From Siphonodentalium dalli (lineage: Eukaryota; Mollusca; Scaphopoda; Gadilida; Siphonodentaliidae), in the NCBI GenBank assembly GCA_032622095.1, contig CP136064.1, positions 195,579,948-195,643,947 of the forward strand: DNA of 64,000 bases, read 5' to 3'. Shown here in pieces: positions 11,186 to 21,307 of the stretch. The translations under genes were made by a program, and so were the position numbers. The notes under the pieces are model-generated. The model saw only the letters and a list, made by a program, of their open reading frames with translations. It was not told where the DNA came from and made no database searches. Each line of letters starts with the position of its first letter. Within the stretch, counting starts at the first letter, position 1.

Positions 11186-14100
11186 ATGTATCAAGATAAA
11201 GAGCTGTTACACATCAAAGACAGGAGTGGATCTACGATAACGATCGAGCGGATTGGGGACTATGTATTCGGACATGGTTACCCGTCTGAAAAATCAAAAC
11301 GTGCAACCAATGGACTAAACGACCTCGATGTAGAGCAATTCTTCGATGACGATATATTGATATGCTCCTATCCGAGATCAGGTGATATGTACCTTCTTAT
11401 GCCAATTATGCCCTTGTACGTATACTGAGATACCTGCATATATACTCTGATATATATGAAACATATTCGCAGAATGGAACGGAATCATAACAGAGTTGAT
11501 CGATATACATGTAAAAATTAATAATTTGTGTGTTATATTTGTTAGAATGTAGCATATAGTCCATGCTTGTAGATTATTATGCAACGGAATATGCCAGTAT
11601 CTAAAACTCCCGATTTGTATACCGATCTAAATAGAAAAGGTGATATTTTTGATAAAAATTAACATTCTCCAATAAGTAATTATAGCATGCATGTTCTCAT
11701 ATCATATTTCAATATTTATCAATAGTTATATTTATTAATAATGCAACGGAAGATGCCAGTATCTAAAACTCCCCTTTTGTATTTCGATCTAAATACAAAA
11801 CTTTATATTTATGATAAAAATGAACATTCTCCTAGAATTAATAGCATGCATGTTCTCATTTCATATTTTAATATTTACCCCAAGAAAAAAGGTTGTCAAC
11901 AGCTATTGCCAATTCTAAAATGTGAAGCAAATTTGCCTCTCAGAATCTGCCATAGCTATATTAATTTGTTGCATTGCTGTCGGTGATCGTAATATGTCTG
12001 AATTTAAATCCCAAATACTGATGACGATTATCTCTTTTTCGAGGCTACCACTGGACATTGGAGATACTCGGGATGCTCGTACGCGGGAACACAGAATACG
12101 ATGACATCACTGCTCTAGCCCACAACATTGAGTTTCGGCCCGTGGAGTTATTGCCGCAAAATGAGCCCAGACCGCGAGTTCTCCATACTCACCTGCCTTT
12201 ATTCATGCTTCCCGAAAAAATCAAGAAACTTCGGACAATCTTCGTATACAGGAACCCCAAGGACGTAGCTTACTCCCATTACAAGATGGTGTGTGATATT
12301 TCAGAACTTGGTTACGACGGAAAATTCGAGGACTTCATCCTCCTTTTCCAAGATGGACAGAGTAAGTAGATTTCGATGCCATGGCCTGTAAACCCACATT
12401 TCTTTCCTTTCGTTCTCGCCTCCGCCTCCAGACACGTGACTAGAGCGTCTCCGATTGGGGTGTCCACTTTAGACTTTCAAACTATATACAGCCTCCCGAA
12501 GTAGACTGATTTTTGAAGACTTTCGTTATGAGTGTAGACTTGCCAATTATTGTTCTCTCTATTTCTGACAGAGATCGCCACCTTTACACATACATTATAA
12601 AGCCACACACCCTTTTTGGATGCCATATTCCTGGGGCTGATACAAAGTATTCTGGATACTGGATCTCAGTTACAGAGTTTTTTGAATGTCAAAAATGCCC
12701 ATGCAGTCTCGTTTCTATTGTAAATGATCATGTTCGTCTCTTCTAGCTAGGCCACATATGTCCCAGGTGCCGGCGGATTATATTGATTTCCTAAATCATG
12801 CCTTGGATAATCAATAACAATGTATTCTATTTGGCCTGTATGTAGAAATAGTCCACTTCATGCGTTCCGTGGGCTTTCACACCCAAATGAAACACTACAT
12901 ATCAATCACGACAAGACAATCTTATGCACATGACTTTCTTGGAACCGTTCCGTGTATGGACGTGAACAATTTCTGTATTTCTTTGCAGTGGCCCTCGGTG
13001 ACTGGTTCCGGTATATGAATTCATGGGAGGAATTTATTATCAAGAACGAGAAGTGTGTGATTTCGTATGAAGATATGACTGAGGTAACTGTTTAATCTGC
13101 TTATGCATGAAGACAGTTCACCAACATCTATGGAATATAACTTGAAATTATGTTTAAGACAAATACGAATACCTTCTACTTTTGGTCAATATTTGGAGAG
13201 GAATGGTCATCAGTTGGAAAAGTTCCTAACAATATTGAGTGGCAGATTGAAATTTACTATCAGCTGTAAATCTTGATGTACCAGTTGAATAATTCTAACC
13301 GAAAGAAGTGAATGTTATATATATATATAATGGGATTCAGTCTGGTTCATCACCCCACAAGCGGAGACCCTATATATGTCCAGGGCCATGCACTAGCCGC
13401 GCCAAGGATCTCTTTTGTTGCACGAGGATGCATGTGTTTTGGCAGTCTGAGTAAACTCATACCTAAATATTCATTACAACATTGAATATAAGGTCTGACG
13501 GATAACATCGATATTTCATTTCCAAGTCCTCGGGATTCCGTAATCTGATTGATTGCGTAAATTATTTTCCTTCCAATGAAACCGTATGGGTTAATAAACA
13601 AGTGCCAGTGGGCGGAGCTAGACTCCCATAATGTCACCTCTAAATATAGTAACAGAGCGGAATTTCTCCGATCGAAAGCGATGCTTGCAAATACAACAGA
13701 CAGAAACAATGGCTTCGAAATTATATATTCGGTACGATTCGGATTAATTTGAAGGATGTGCTAGACCTGATAGATAGGCCTGCGCATGGTACCAACTTGG
13801 CCTCCCATAAATATAAATAGAACTCACTCACGTCCGTGTATTTGATTTACTTTATTGTACCATGGTTTGCAAATCAAATTATTTGTCGTAAAAAAGTCAT
13901 CTGAAAGTTAACACCGAGGAAATGACTTAATTTTATGCTTTTAAATAGTTCTAAAGCATCATTTTTGATGACGACCTTATTTTTTGCTCTCGGATGCAGC
14001 TTTCCGGGTGATGCAGCGAGTTCATCTCCCGAAAAAGAATAGTCGCACACACGACAAATATTATCTGCTGTAATCTTATGTTGCGACACAGGCCATTACT

Positions 14101-16511
14101 ATTATTGCGAAGCACAACAAATAACACGTGGGGACACCTGTCAATCATCGATGTATTTTTTTTAATCCGTGACGTCATTTTGGGGAAGCTCTTCGCTGAA
14201 TAGAAATGGTTTTGGCTACATAAGCTCCAGACTCTATATTTCAAATATAGAGTCGACGTTCACCCAGACTGGTGTTTTGGTGGGGTAGAAATTCACACCG
14301 AGTGGTATATCATGCCATGTATCGCTGCTCTTGCTACGCCCGCAGAGATCATACTCGATCAGTTCAATACCTGGGAAATGTTTAATGTTCTGACCTGTTC
14401 TGACGCGGATCTCTATAACACTGAACAGACAACGCATGGTATTTATTTGTTAGTATTTGTTCCTTAATAATGTATTTCACGGTAGGGGGGGTCCCAACTC
14501 GAGATTGCGTGATTTTTGTGAGTCGATATCGCAATAAAAATTGAGTTGATTATCCGCTGAAATTGTATGATTGTCGTGACTGTAAGCGATGCAAATCAAA
14601 ATCTGCTAAAAAAAAGTCACCAAAATAATGCAATCTCGAGAAGGTACATGTACCTTCACCTACTGTGAAATACATTATATTATTACTGAACATGTATTAA
14701 GTACGAAATACATTAGCTGCACTGTTTATTCAACGGTATAAATTTCCCTGTCAGAACGTTAAAAAAGTACTATTTTTTGGAACTGGTGGAGTATGATCTC
14801 CTCGGGCGTAACCAGAGTAGAGATTCATGGCACGATCTACTAAATTACAGGCATATGGTTTGTCGCGGCAACATTTATATGCATAGATATACATGTATGA
14901 TCTACAAAGAACATTATGGTTTGCACGTTCATTATTTACCCAGGACCCAGTAGCTGTCACCAAGAAGCTGGCCGAGTACATAGGAACCACACACGATGAA
15001 TCATTTATTGAAGCAGTAATAAATAAATGCAATCTACAAAGCATGAAAAAGCACAAACTATTGTCTCCAGTTGGGATGAAGACTGGGGCAGAAGGGTACC
15101 TCAGAAAAGGTGACGTATTCAGTCAATAATCCACCTATAAGACTGTTCTGTTAACCCTTCCTATACTAAATGTTCATTACTAAATAGGTCATTTATTGAA
15201 CTTATTATCTGAACATTTTCTAAGGGAGCTACTCGTCCAATGAGCATTTAGTATATAAAGGGTTAAAGAGTTAAGCCACTCGCTGAATATGAAATTAGAA
15301 ATTGTGTAGACTTGCTGAGAGTTCAATATAACTTTGTGTTGCCGTTCTTCTCTGTTTCTATAACTCAGTGCACACAAAGTGATGTACAACAACCCAAAAT
15401 CACTTTTAGTCATACGGTAACCCTAACTCAACCCTTAAAATATTCCTAACCATAACCCCACACCTACTAATAGCCATCCCTATAATCAGAATCATAATCA
15501 CATAGGACTAACCCAAACCCGGACCCAGTCATATATCAGCACTATAGCGATATAGTCCTAAACATTACCCCAACCCATGCAAATCCCAACTCATATTTAA
15601 AGTTACAGAATGAGTAAACTTGAAAATATATATACATGTACATTTAACGTGCCGAGGACATATTCTACATTTTTTCATCAGTTGGAATCATTAAAACTTT
15701 ACACAGTGATGTCCTTGTTTGTTTGATTCAATTGTAGTTATTGTCGTATCAAGCTCTATTCATATAATATAATACTATCGTTGTCAGTTTATGGGTGGAG
15801 GAAAGACCATAGAGGGGGGCAATTTCACGGGAATATTACTCCACTGTATGCCGATACCACTTATACCTATACCACCTATATCTATACCACCTATACCTGC
15901 GGACGGAAACCGACGAACTACATGTAGCCCAGATACACGATGTATCATACAGTAACAGGCTCGGTTTGTTTCCACTCTTGGAAAGAAAGACAAATTTGAT
16001 ATTTTTAATTCTCCAATTCAGTTATGAATTTATACATTAGAATGGTCCATTATTTATCTGGAGGGGTGTTAAAATGTTGTATAAATAGACGAAAGGCAGA
16101 CAACAGAAAATAAAAGTGCAGAAAGATTCCTATTTCTTGTTATAGGAATTTTTCAGATAATAAATTCAACAAATAACCTATATGGCCCTTTAGTTATTGA
16201 ACTTATATTATATGAATATTTCCCATTTCGCTATAAAGGAACTACCCTATTTTGTAATCAGGGGTTAAATTTGTACAACATGGCTTCCGCGGAGCTCATG
16301 AATTTCGGCTGAGACAACAATTTTTTTTTGTAACAATAGCAAGACCATGTAAGATCTCGTCTAGACTAATTAAAAAAAATATCATACACCTTTTGCAGGT
16401 GGAGTTGGAGGGTGGAAAGAACATTTCACGGTGGCGATGAGCGAAGAATTTGATGACGTATTGAGCAAGAGGATGGCTAATTCAAAGTTCAAGTTCAGGT
16501 TTCAGTTTTGA
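11186..16511 (+). CDS. Cytosolic sulfotransferase (SULT family), five exons, 295 aa
   Basis: Exons 11186-11381, 12044-12361, 12989-13083, 14944-15109 and 16399-16511 join in frame across four GT-AG introns. The family transfers sulfate from PAPS to hydroxyl or amine groups of small molecules in the cytosol. Visible family marks are the 5'-phosphosulfate loop YPRSG (residues 62-66, split by intron 1), THLP with the likely catalytic His115, RNPKDVAYS (Arg135, Ser143) for the 3'-phosphate, YEDM, and RKGGVGGWK (257-265). The C-terminal KEHFTVAMSE fits the dimerisation motif KxxxTVxxxE. The length equals the usual size of about 295 aa. Oddities: the loop has Arg64 where most members have the catalytic Lys, and Tyr-His (67-68) where Thr-Thr normally precedes Trp. 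Start chosen: the first ATG in frame before the conserved N-terminal region. No stop or frameshift seen. Substrate unknown. Confidence 0.93.
11579..11882 (+). repeat. Tandem duplication of about 160 bp in sulfotransferase intron 1
   Basis: Unit 1 (11579-11740) and unit 2 (from 11741) both open ATGCAACGGAAKATGCCAGT. Both later contain TAGCATGCATGTTCTCAT followed by a TCATATTT.AATATTTA tract. The small ORF at 11741-11986 is a by-product of unit 2. Confidence 0.85.
14306..14839. mobile_element. Long-TIR element of the TAGATC family in sulfotransferase intron 3
   Basis: The left end runs TATATCATGCCATG, then TTGCTACGCCCGCAGAGATCA. The right end read on the minus strand runs TAGATCGTGCCATG, then GGTTACGCCCGAGGAGATCA. 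Resemblance continues for about 100 bp (CAGTTC, GTTCTGAC, GGGAAAT blocks). The flanking 9-mers do not match, so the target duplication is lost or the true end differs. A second MITE (14469-14676) is nested inside. The element lies just upstream of exon 4. Confidence 0.6.
14469..14676. mobile_element. MITE with TIR TAATGTATTTCACRGTAGG
   Basis: The left terminus TAATGTATTTCACGGTAGG is matched on the other strand by TAATGTATTTCACAGTAGG. Inner blocks near AACTCGAGATTGC and GCAATCTCGAG are also inverted. About 208 bp, non-coding, within intron 3 of the sulfotransferase gene. Confidence 0.75.
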
Positions 16512-16582
16512 TCGGTGTGCTCGTGTCTATCATTTGCGATTGTTCAATGCCAATTAACGGACACGTGATCATTATATGTATA

Positions 16583-16665
16583 TGTAAGAGTGTGTATCGT
16601 TCATTTGTATGGGCGTCATCGTTTCTGTCACAAAAACGAACACAATTGACAGTTGAAACAATGTC
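16583..16665 (+). repeat. Dispersed repeat of about 80 bp, copy A
   Basis: It shares GTATCGTTCATTTGTATGG, GCGTCATCGTTTCTGTCAC and CAATTGACAGT with 55229-55322, in the same order. It lies directly downstream of the sulfotransferase stop codon, so it would fall in the 3' UTR. Confidence 0.75.
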
Positions 16666-16727
16666 AGGTTCATTGGGCCACATCATTCACGCGAAAACAT
16701 AAACTTCAATCATGATCAAGGCATTTG

Positions 16728-16733
16728 AATAAA
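16728..16733 (+). promoter_or_regulatory. Candidate polyadenylation signal AATAAA
   Basis: The first canonical AATAAA after the sulfotransferase stop, about 217 bp downstream. No cDNA evidence. Confidence 0.4.
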
Positions 16734-17302
16734 TTGAGTACTTCCATAAAATATTAAATTTATCATTTTGTCTCTCGAATGCTCACCGGGTTTCAATTGT
16801 CCAAATTATGTGTTTCGTATTTTCCAAATTTTACGGATATGGAAAATGCAGCTTGTTCTCCTGAAACTGAGGTCATATTGAACTTATTTCAATAACAACA
16901 AATGAGGCCATATCGGAATTATTTGAAAACAGTTACGCTCTGGACATAAATCGACTTACCAGATGTACGAACTTTATAATGTTTTTTAACACGCCAATCA
17001 GCCCTCGACCAATGGAAGTTATCTAATTAGGTCCGGTGACCGACCTTTATTTACTGTAAAGATCTTTAAGTCGTCGCCTGTTCTATCAAACGGTCTGTCG
17101 TAATTACAACAAGCTTATGTATTGTATTCGCGGTGCACACCTTGATTGACCAATTATGCACTCCCGTGCATTCAAACAAGTTATTTTCCACCGAGGTGAG
17201 CATTACTAATATGGGATGTGATACCATGTTTAGTCACAACGAATATAGATGCAGGGACATAGCGATTGGAAGACATGGGCGATTGGGTGTCATAAATCTA
17301 TA

Positions 17303-17435
17303 TCTATATTTGCGAATGTCTGTCTGTCTGTCTGTGTTCTATAGAAATCCACAGGGGACCATCTAGATGATGCCAAAGGGGTCCACTAGGAGTAGCTTTT
17401 TACGAGAAAGATAATGGTCGGGGTTAGAATTTTCT
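17303..17435 (+). mobile_element. Helitron-type 5' terminus, copy 1
   Basis: TCTATATTTGCGAATG preceded by A, then a TCTG tandem run and CTATAGAAATCCACAGGGG. A 5' TC followed by an AT-rich, (T)TGCGAA(T/A)GT and (TCTG)n start is characteristic of non-autonomous Helitrons in invertebrates. About 200 bp is nearly identical to 19995-20200. No Helitron 3' end in the same orientation was found before 20.4 kb; instead the sequence runs into a tandem array. Confidence 0.65.
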
Positions 17436-18985
17436 AAAGTGACGCCGTTGTTGTCAGGGGCAGAAAAGGGGGACGGGCAGAAAAAAACTTTGTCGCCGAT
17501 TGCCACCGAACTTATATATAATCATCCCCATAATATGAGGAATCTAATGGCGTGGTTTAAATATGGCAAAAGTCGCTCCGTTCGCGTCAGAGGTGCCCGG
17601 AAGGGGAGGGGTCAAATATGTCAAAAGTGGCGTCGTTTGAGTCAGGGATGAACGGAAGGGGAGAGGGGCACACAAATTGATAAAACTAATTTTAGCGCCG
17701 ATTTCCACCAAATTGATATATATTCTTCTTCATGATACAAGGAATCTAATTGTGCGATTTAACAACGCCAAATTGTTGTTTTTTGATTAGAGATTGGGAG
17801 GGGGTGGGCACTAAATTTGATAATAAGTCGCCGATTGCCACCACACTTATACAAAATCATCCCCATGGTACGAGGAGTCTAATGGTGTGGCTTTTATCTG
17901 TCAAATGTGGCCTCATTCGAGCCAGGGTTGCATTGAAAGGGACAGGGGCGCCAAAATTGATGCACAATGTTTTTAGCGCCAAGTTCCACCAAATTGATAC
18001 ACGTTCTTATCCATGATACGATGAATCTAATCGTGATTTAAAGACGCCATAGTGGTGCTGTTTGGTGAGAGATGGAGAGGGGGGGGGGACTAAATTTGAT
18101 AAAAAAAATTGTTTAGTCGCAGATTATCACCAAACTTATAAACAATCATCTCCATGATATCAGGAGTGTAATCGTGTGGTTTAAGGATGTCACAAGTTGG
18201 GCCATTCGAGTCAGTGGTGTATAGAGATGAGAGGGACACAAACAAATTATATCTATATGTTTAGTGCCGATTTCCACCAGATTGATACATATTCTTCTCC
18301 GTGATACGAGGAATCTTATCGTGTGGTTTAGATACAACAAATTGGTGCCCTACGGGGACCTTAAATTTTATACGAATTTGTATACTCGCCAATTTTCACC
18401 AATTTCATATATATGCATCTCTAATCTCTAATGAGTCTTAGTGTGTGCAGCTTGAGTCCGAAATAGGGACTGGAGGGTCACCAAAACTGATACAAAATAT
18501 TTTTAGTACCAATTACCATCACATTCAGACACGTTCTTCTCAAATGATACAAGAAATAAAATCGTGCTGTCTGTCTGTCTTTTTGTCTGTCTGTGTGCGT
18601 TCTATATATAACTTCACGCGGTACAATCGAGATGGCACCAAGGCGTTCTAAGAGGGGTAACTTTTTACAAGGAAGATAATGGTGCGGGTTAAAATTTTCT
18701 AAAATGACGCTGTTGGTGGGAGGGGAAATTTAAAATATATGATGAAATAGTTTTGTCGCTGATTTCCACCAAACGAATACATAATCACCTTCGCAATATG
18801 GCGTTGTTCGAGTCAGCGTTGCATCAACAATTGATTTAATAAACCAAATTCCACCACATTCATACACGTTTTTCTCTAATGATATACCATGAATTAAATC
18901 ACATTTGGTGTCGTTTGCGTCACGGATGGCGAGCGGATATGCACTATCATTGATAAGATTGCTATTCGCCGATATCCACATATAA
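17435..18985 (+). repeat. Tandem array of alternating units of about 120-150 bp
   Basis: Blocks of the form GCCGATT.CCACCAAA followed by TTGATACA or CTTATA, then TCTTCTCCATGATACGAGGA and ATCTAATCGTGTGGTTTA recur with starts near 17491, 17694, 17826, 17974, 18116, 18264, 18383, 18507, 18754, 18840 and 18965. Two half-unit types alternate, so the higher-order unit is about 290 bp. A degraded Helitron 5' region (TCTG run and AAGATAATGG) interrupts the array near 18563-18720. Typical of the internal repeats some Helitron families carry. Non-coding. Confidence 0.8.
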
Positions 18986-18989
18986 GTTA

Positions 18990-19018
18990 CTAGCAGGGTT
19001 ACCCGGCGTTGCCCAGGT
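18990..19018 (-). mobile_element. Helitron-type 3' terminus on the minus strand
   Basis: Read on the minus strand it is ACCTGGGCAACGCCGGGT, a GC hairpin, then AACCCTG and CTAG followed by T. A hairpin about 10 bp before a terminal CTRR is the Helitron 3' signature. The element body would extend rightwards; I could not find its TC end. Confidence 0.6.
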
Positions 19019-19994
19019 TAATGTATGCTGTGGATATTTGTTGGGAATAGAGAATGCTCTTGCTTAAAGTATTATACGTTTTCTCATAAATTGTATATTC
19101 AAATAGCATCACAAAACATGATTATTAGTCATGGAATATAAGTAGTGGCTCACCTTGTCAATTGTCATTCTATTTATCGCGATTAATCCGTTCCACCAAT
19201 AATGAAGTATTTATGTATTTACAACTGCGTATACATTAGACGTTATAATATGATACATGAACATCATATACACATTAGTTCGATAAAAGATGATAATTGG
19301 GTTTTAAATATTGAGATGTATCAATCAATCAATCTAGTGGGTTGGACTAAGATCTCAAGGACACCTGGCTATCATATCTCCATGAAGATACAGATGTTTC
19401 AAAGAAATTCAGGTGCTCCTCTGTTCATGGTGCTATATATTGGCTAAATATTCTTAGTTTAAACGAAATGTTGCTGCACATATATATCAGCTACATGTGC
19501 CAGGCACAGAGCGATATTTTGAGTTTTTTATGTCAGTCGATGAGTCTGTTCTAAAACCCTTGTCAGATGTCAGTATTGGTAGGATCCTGAAAAGTCTTGT
19601 GCTACTAACTGCATTTTCTTGTATATCAGAATAAACTATATTTGACTGCACACTGTGACCACTATTTTTGAACAGGCCATCCATATCTCTTGACAAATTG
19701 TAACTTTTTGTGGAATCTGTATTGAATGGAACAGACTAAATTTTGTTATTATATATATGCAATCCTCTGACGGTTCGAGGTCTCTCAGTTTGCACGAATA
19801 TATGTATCTCTTCAATAGAATGATAAATATACGTTTAATGCTTCTTCTAGTTATCTCCTTTTGCTAGCTTATTGTATGAATGCCTTGATTGCCATTCCCA
19901 TATAAATATGAATGTTAAGAAGATATAATTGTTCAAGTGACTTATGTGGGTCATCATATGTCGGGATGGCCTGGTGACTGTATATCTTCTTATA

Positions 19995-20444
19995 TCTATA
20001 TTTGCGAATGTCTGTCGGTCTGTCTGTCTGTCTGGCTGTCTGTCTGTGTTCTATAGAAATCCACAGGGGACCATCTAGATGATGCCAAAGGGGTCTACTA
20101 GGAGTTGCTTTTTACGAGAAAGATAATGGTCGGGGTTAGAATTTTCTAAAGTGACGCCGTTGTTGTCAGGGGCAGAAAAGGGGGAGGGGCAGAAAAAAAC
20201 TTTGTGACCCCGGCGTGACCTTGACCTTCAATATGGTCAATCAAAGGTCAAATCGGGTAAAACGGATGGATTTCGACGAAATTTGATACCTATGGGTACT
20301 TTTGTCGGGGGAATGTTTTGGACGGGTCAAATCATGACCCCGACCTGACATTGACTTTCAAAATAGTCAATTCAAGGTCAAATCGCGCCTTTCGCCGGAA
20401 ATCAGATGGGAAACAGCCCGGACGAAGTCGGGCCCATCAGCTAG
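19995..20444 (+). mobile_element. Non-autonomous Helitron, 450 bp
   Basis: The 5' end is A|TCTATATTTGCGAATG with a TCTG run. The 3' end is hairpin GCCCGGACGAAGTCGGGC (20416-20433), then CCATCAG and CTAG|T. Insertion between A and T fits Helitrons. The internal sequence includes GACCTTGACCTTCAATATGG and a degenerate repeat of it. No replicase or helicase is encoded, so it would depend on an autonomous relative. Confidence 0.72.
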
Positions 20445-20939
20445 TGTAATAAAGAAGACAGTTTGAAGAATTTAATGTATAACACGAGAAACGGGAAAAC
20501 TTGATATATGGAAGTATGCAAATTTCCCACATGGAATTTGAAAGCTAGATTATATTATAATAATATTATAATTTATATTTATGGCTACTAATATGATCTT
20601 GGTGGCGTTACCATTTCTGACTATGGTTTTCTTGTTCTCACTTGCCGACGAGCCTGCAAAAATATCGCCGGCTATAGTCTGTATTAATTAAATAACAGCC
20701 CCGCTCCCGTTTGCAATGTTGTTTTAGCATGCCGCCTGAACGAGTTTCAAATGAGTCGTCATCAGATGAGCGATTTTCATGTTCACTCAGTGAAATAGTA
20801 GTAAACTGTTATTCGTATTGAGCGATCATATTGAGCTATAAAAAACCCATGTCTCTCCAAAGTTGATCATATTCAATGCTCTATCTTCATCATGGCAAGT
20901 TCTTTATTTCACTCGGACGCCGTGCTCATAACGTATATT

Positions 20940-21065
20940 TCACTGTGGCCCGAGCCATAAAATGGAATAACGGGTATAAGTGCACTATGAGCTTATTTCA
21001 GAATCAAATAAGTCCAATATGAACAGATGTGAAAATGTATGTCCGATATGAACCTATTTGAACGA
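20940..21065 (+). repeat. Dispersed repeat of about 120 bp, copy 1
   Basis: Shares AACGGGTATAAGT, ATGAGCTTATTTCAGAATCA, AATAAGTCCAATATGAAC and ATATGAACCTAT with 34655-34775, in the same order and strand. Function unknown. Confidence 0.85.
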
Positions 21066-21307
21066 GGATATGTTGCACCCCAGCGATCGAACACCGGAGA
21101 CCACTTGCGAAGGATACTAGTCCAGAGTTAATGGAAGCAGTGCTACATGTGTATGTTTTCCTCCCGATGAAGCCATATTGGGCTTCCGTGAATTATTCGG
21201 ACCCGGATCGAGTAAAACCTATATACGAATAGTTACCGTAGGATCGAAATGTTCAGATAATAAATCTGTTCAACTTATTATTGTCACAACGTCACGTGTG
21301 ATTTCTC

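Noticed and set aside
12513-12746. 77-codon ORF between sulfotransferase exons 2 and 3
   Set aside because: Intronic, no sulfotransferase motif, and the exon 2 to exon 3 junction is in frame without it.
13350-13709. 119-codon minus-strand ORF in sulfotransferase intron 3
   Set aside because: Lies within an intron, no domain, no splice partners.
17435-18985. CRISPR-like periodic repeat
   Set aside because: Units are about 140 bp and degenerate throughout, with no short constant repeat alternating with unique spacers, and the genome is eukaryotic.
21178-21300. Start of the ORF before the CR1/Jockey-like LINE as coding sequence
   Set aside because: The residues before about 21308 do not resemble LINE protein; they follow the 120-bp dispersed repeat and are probably flank.
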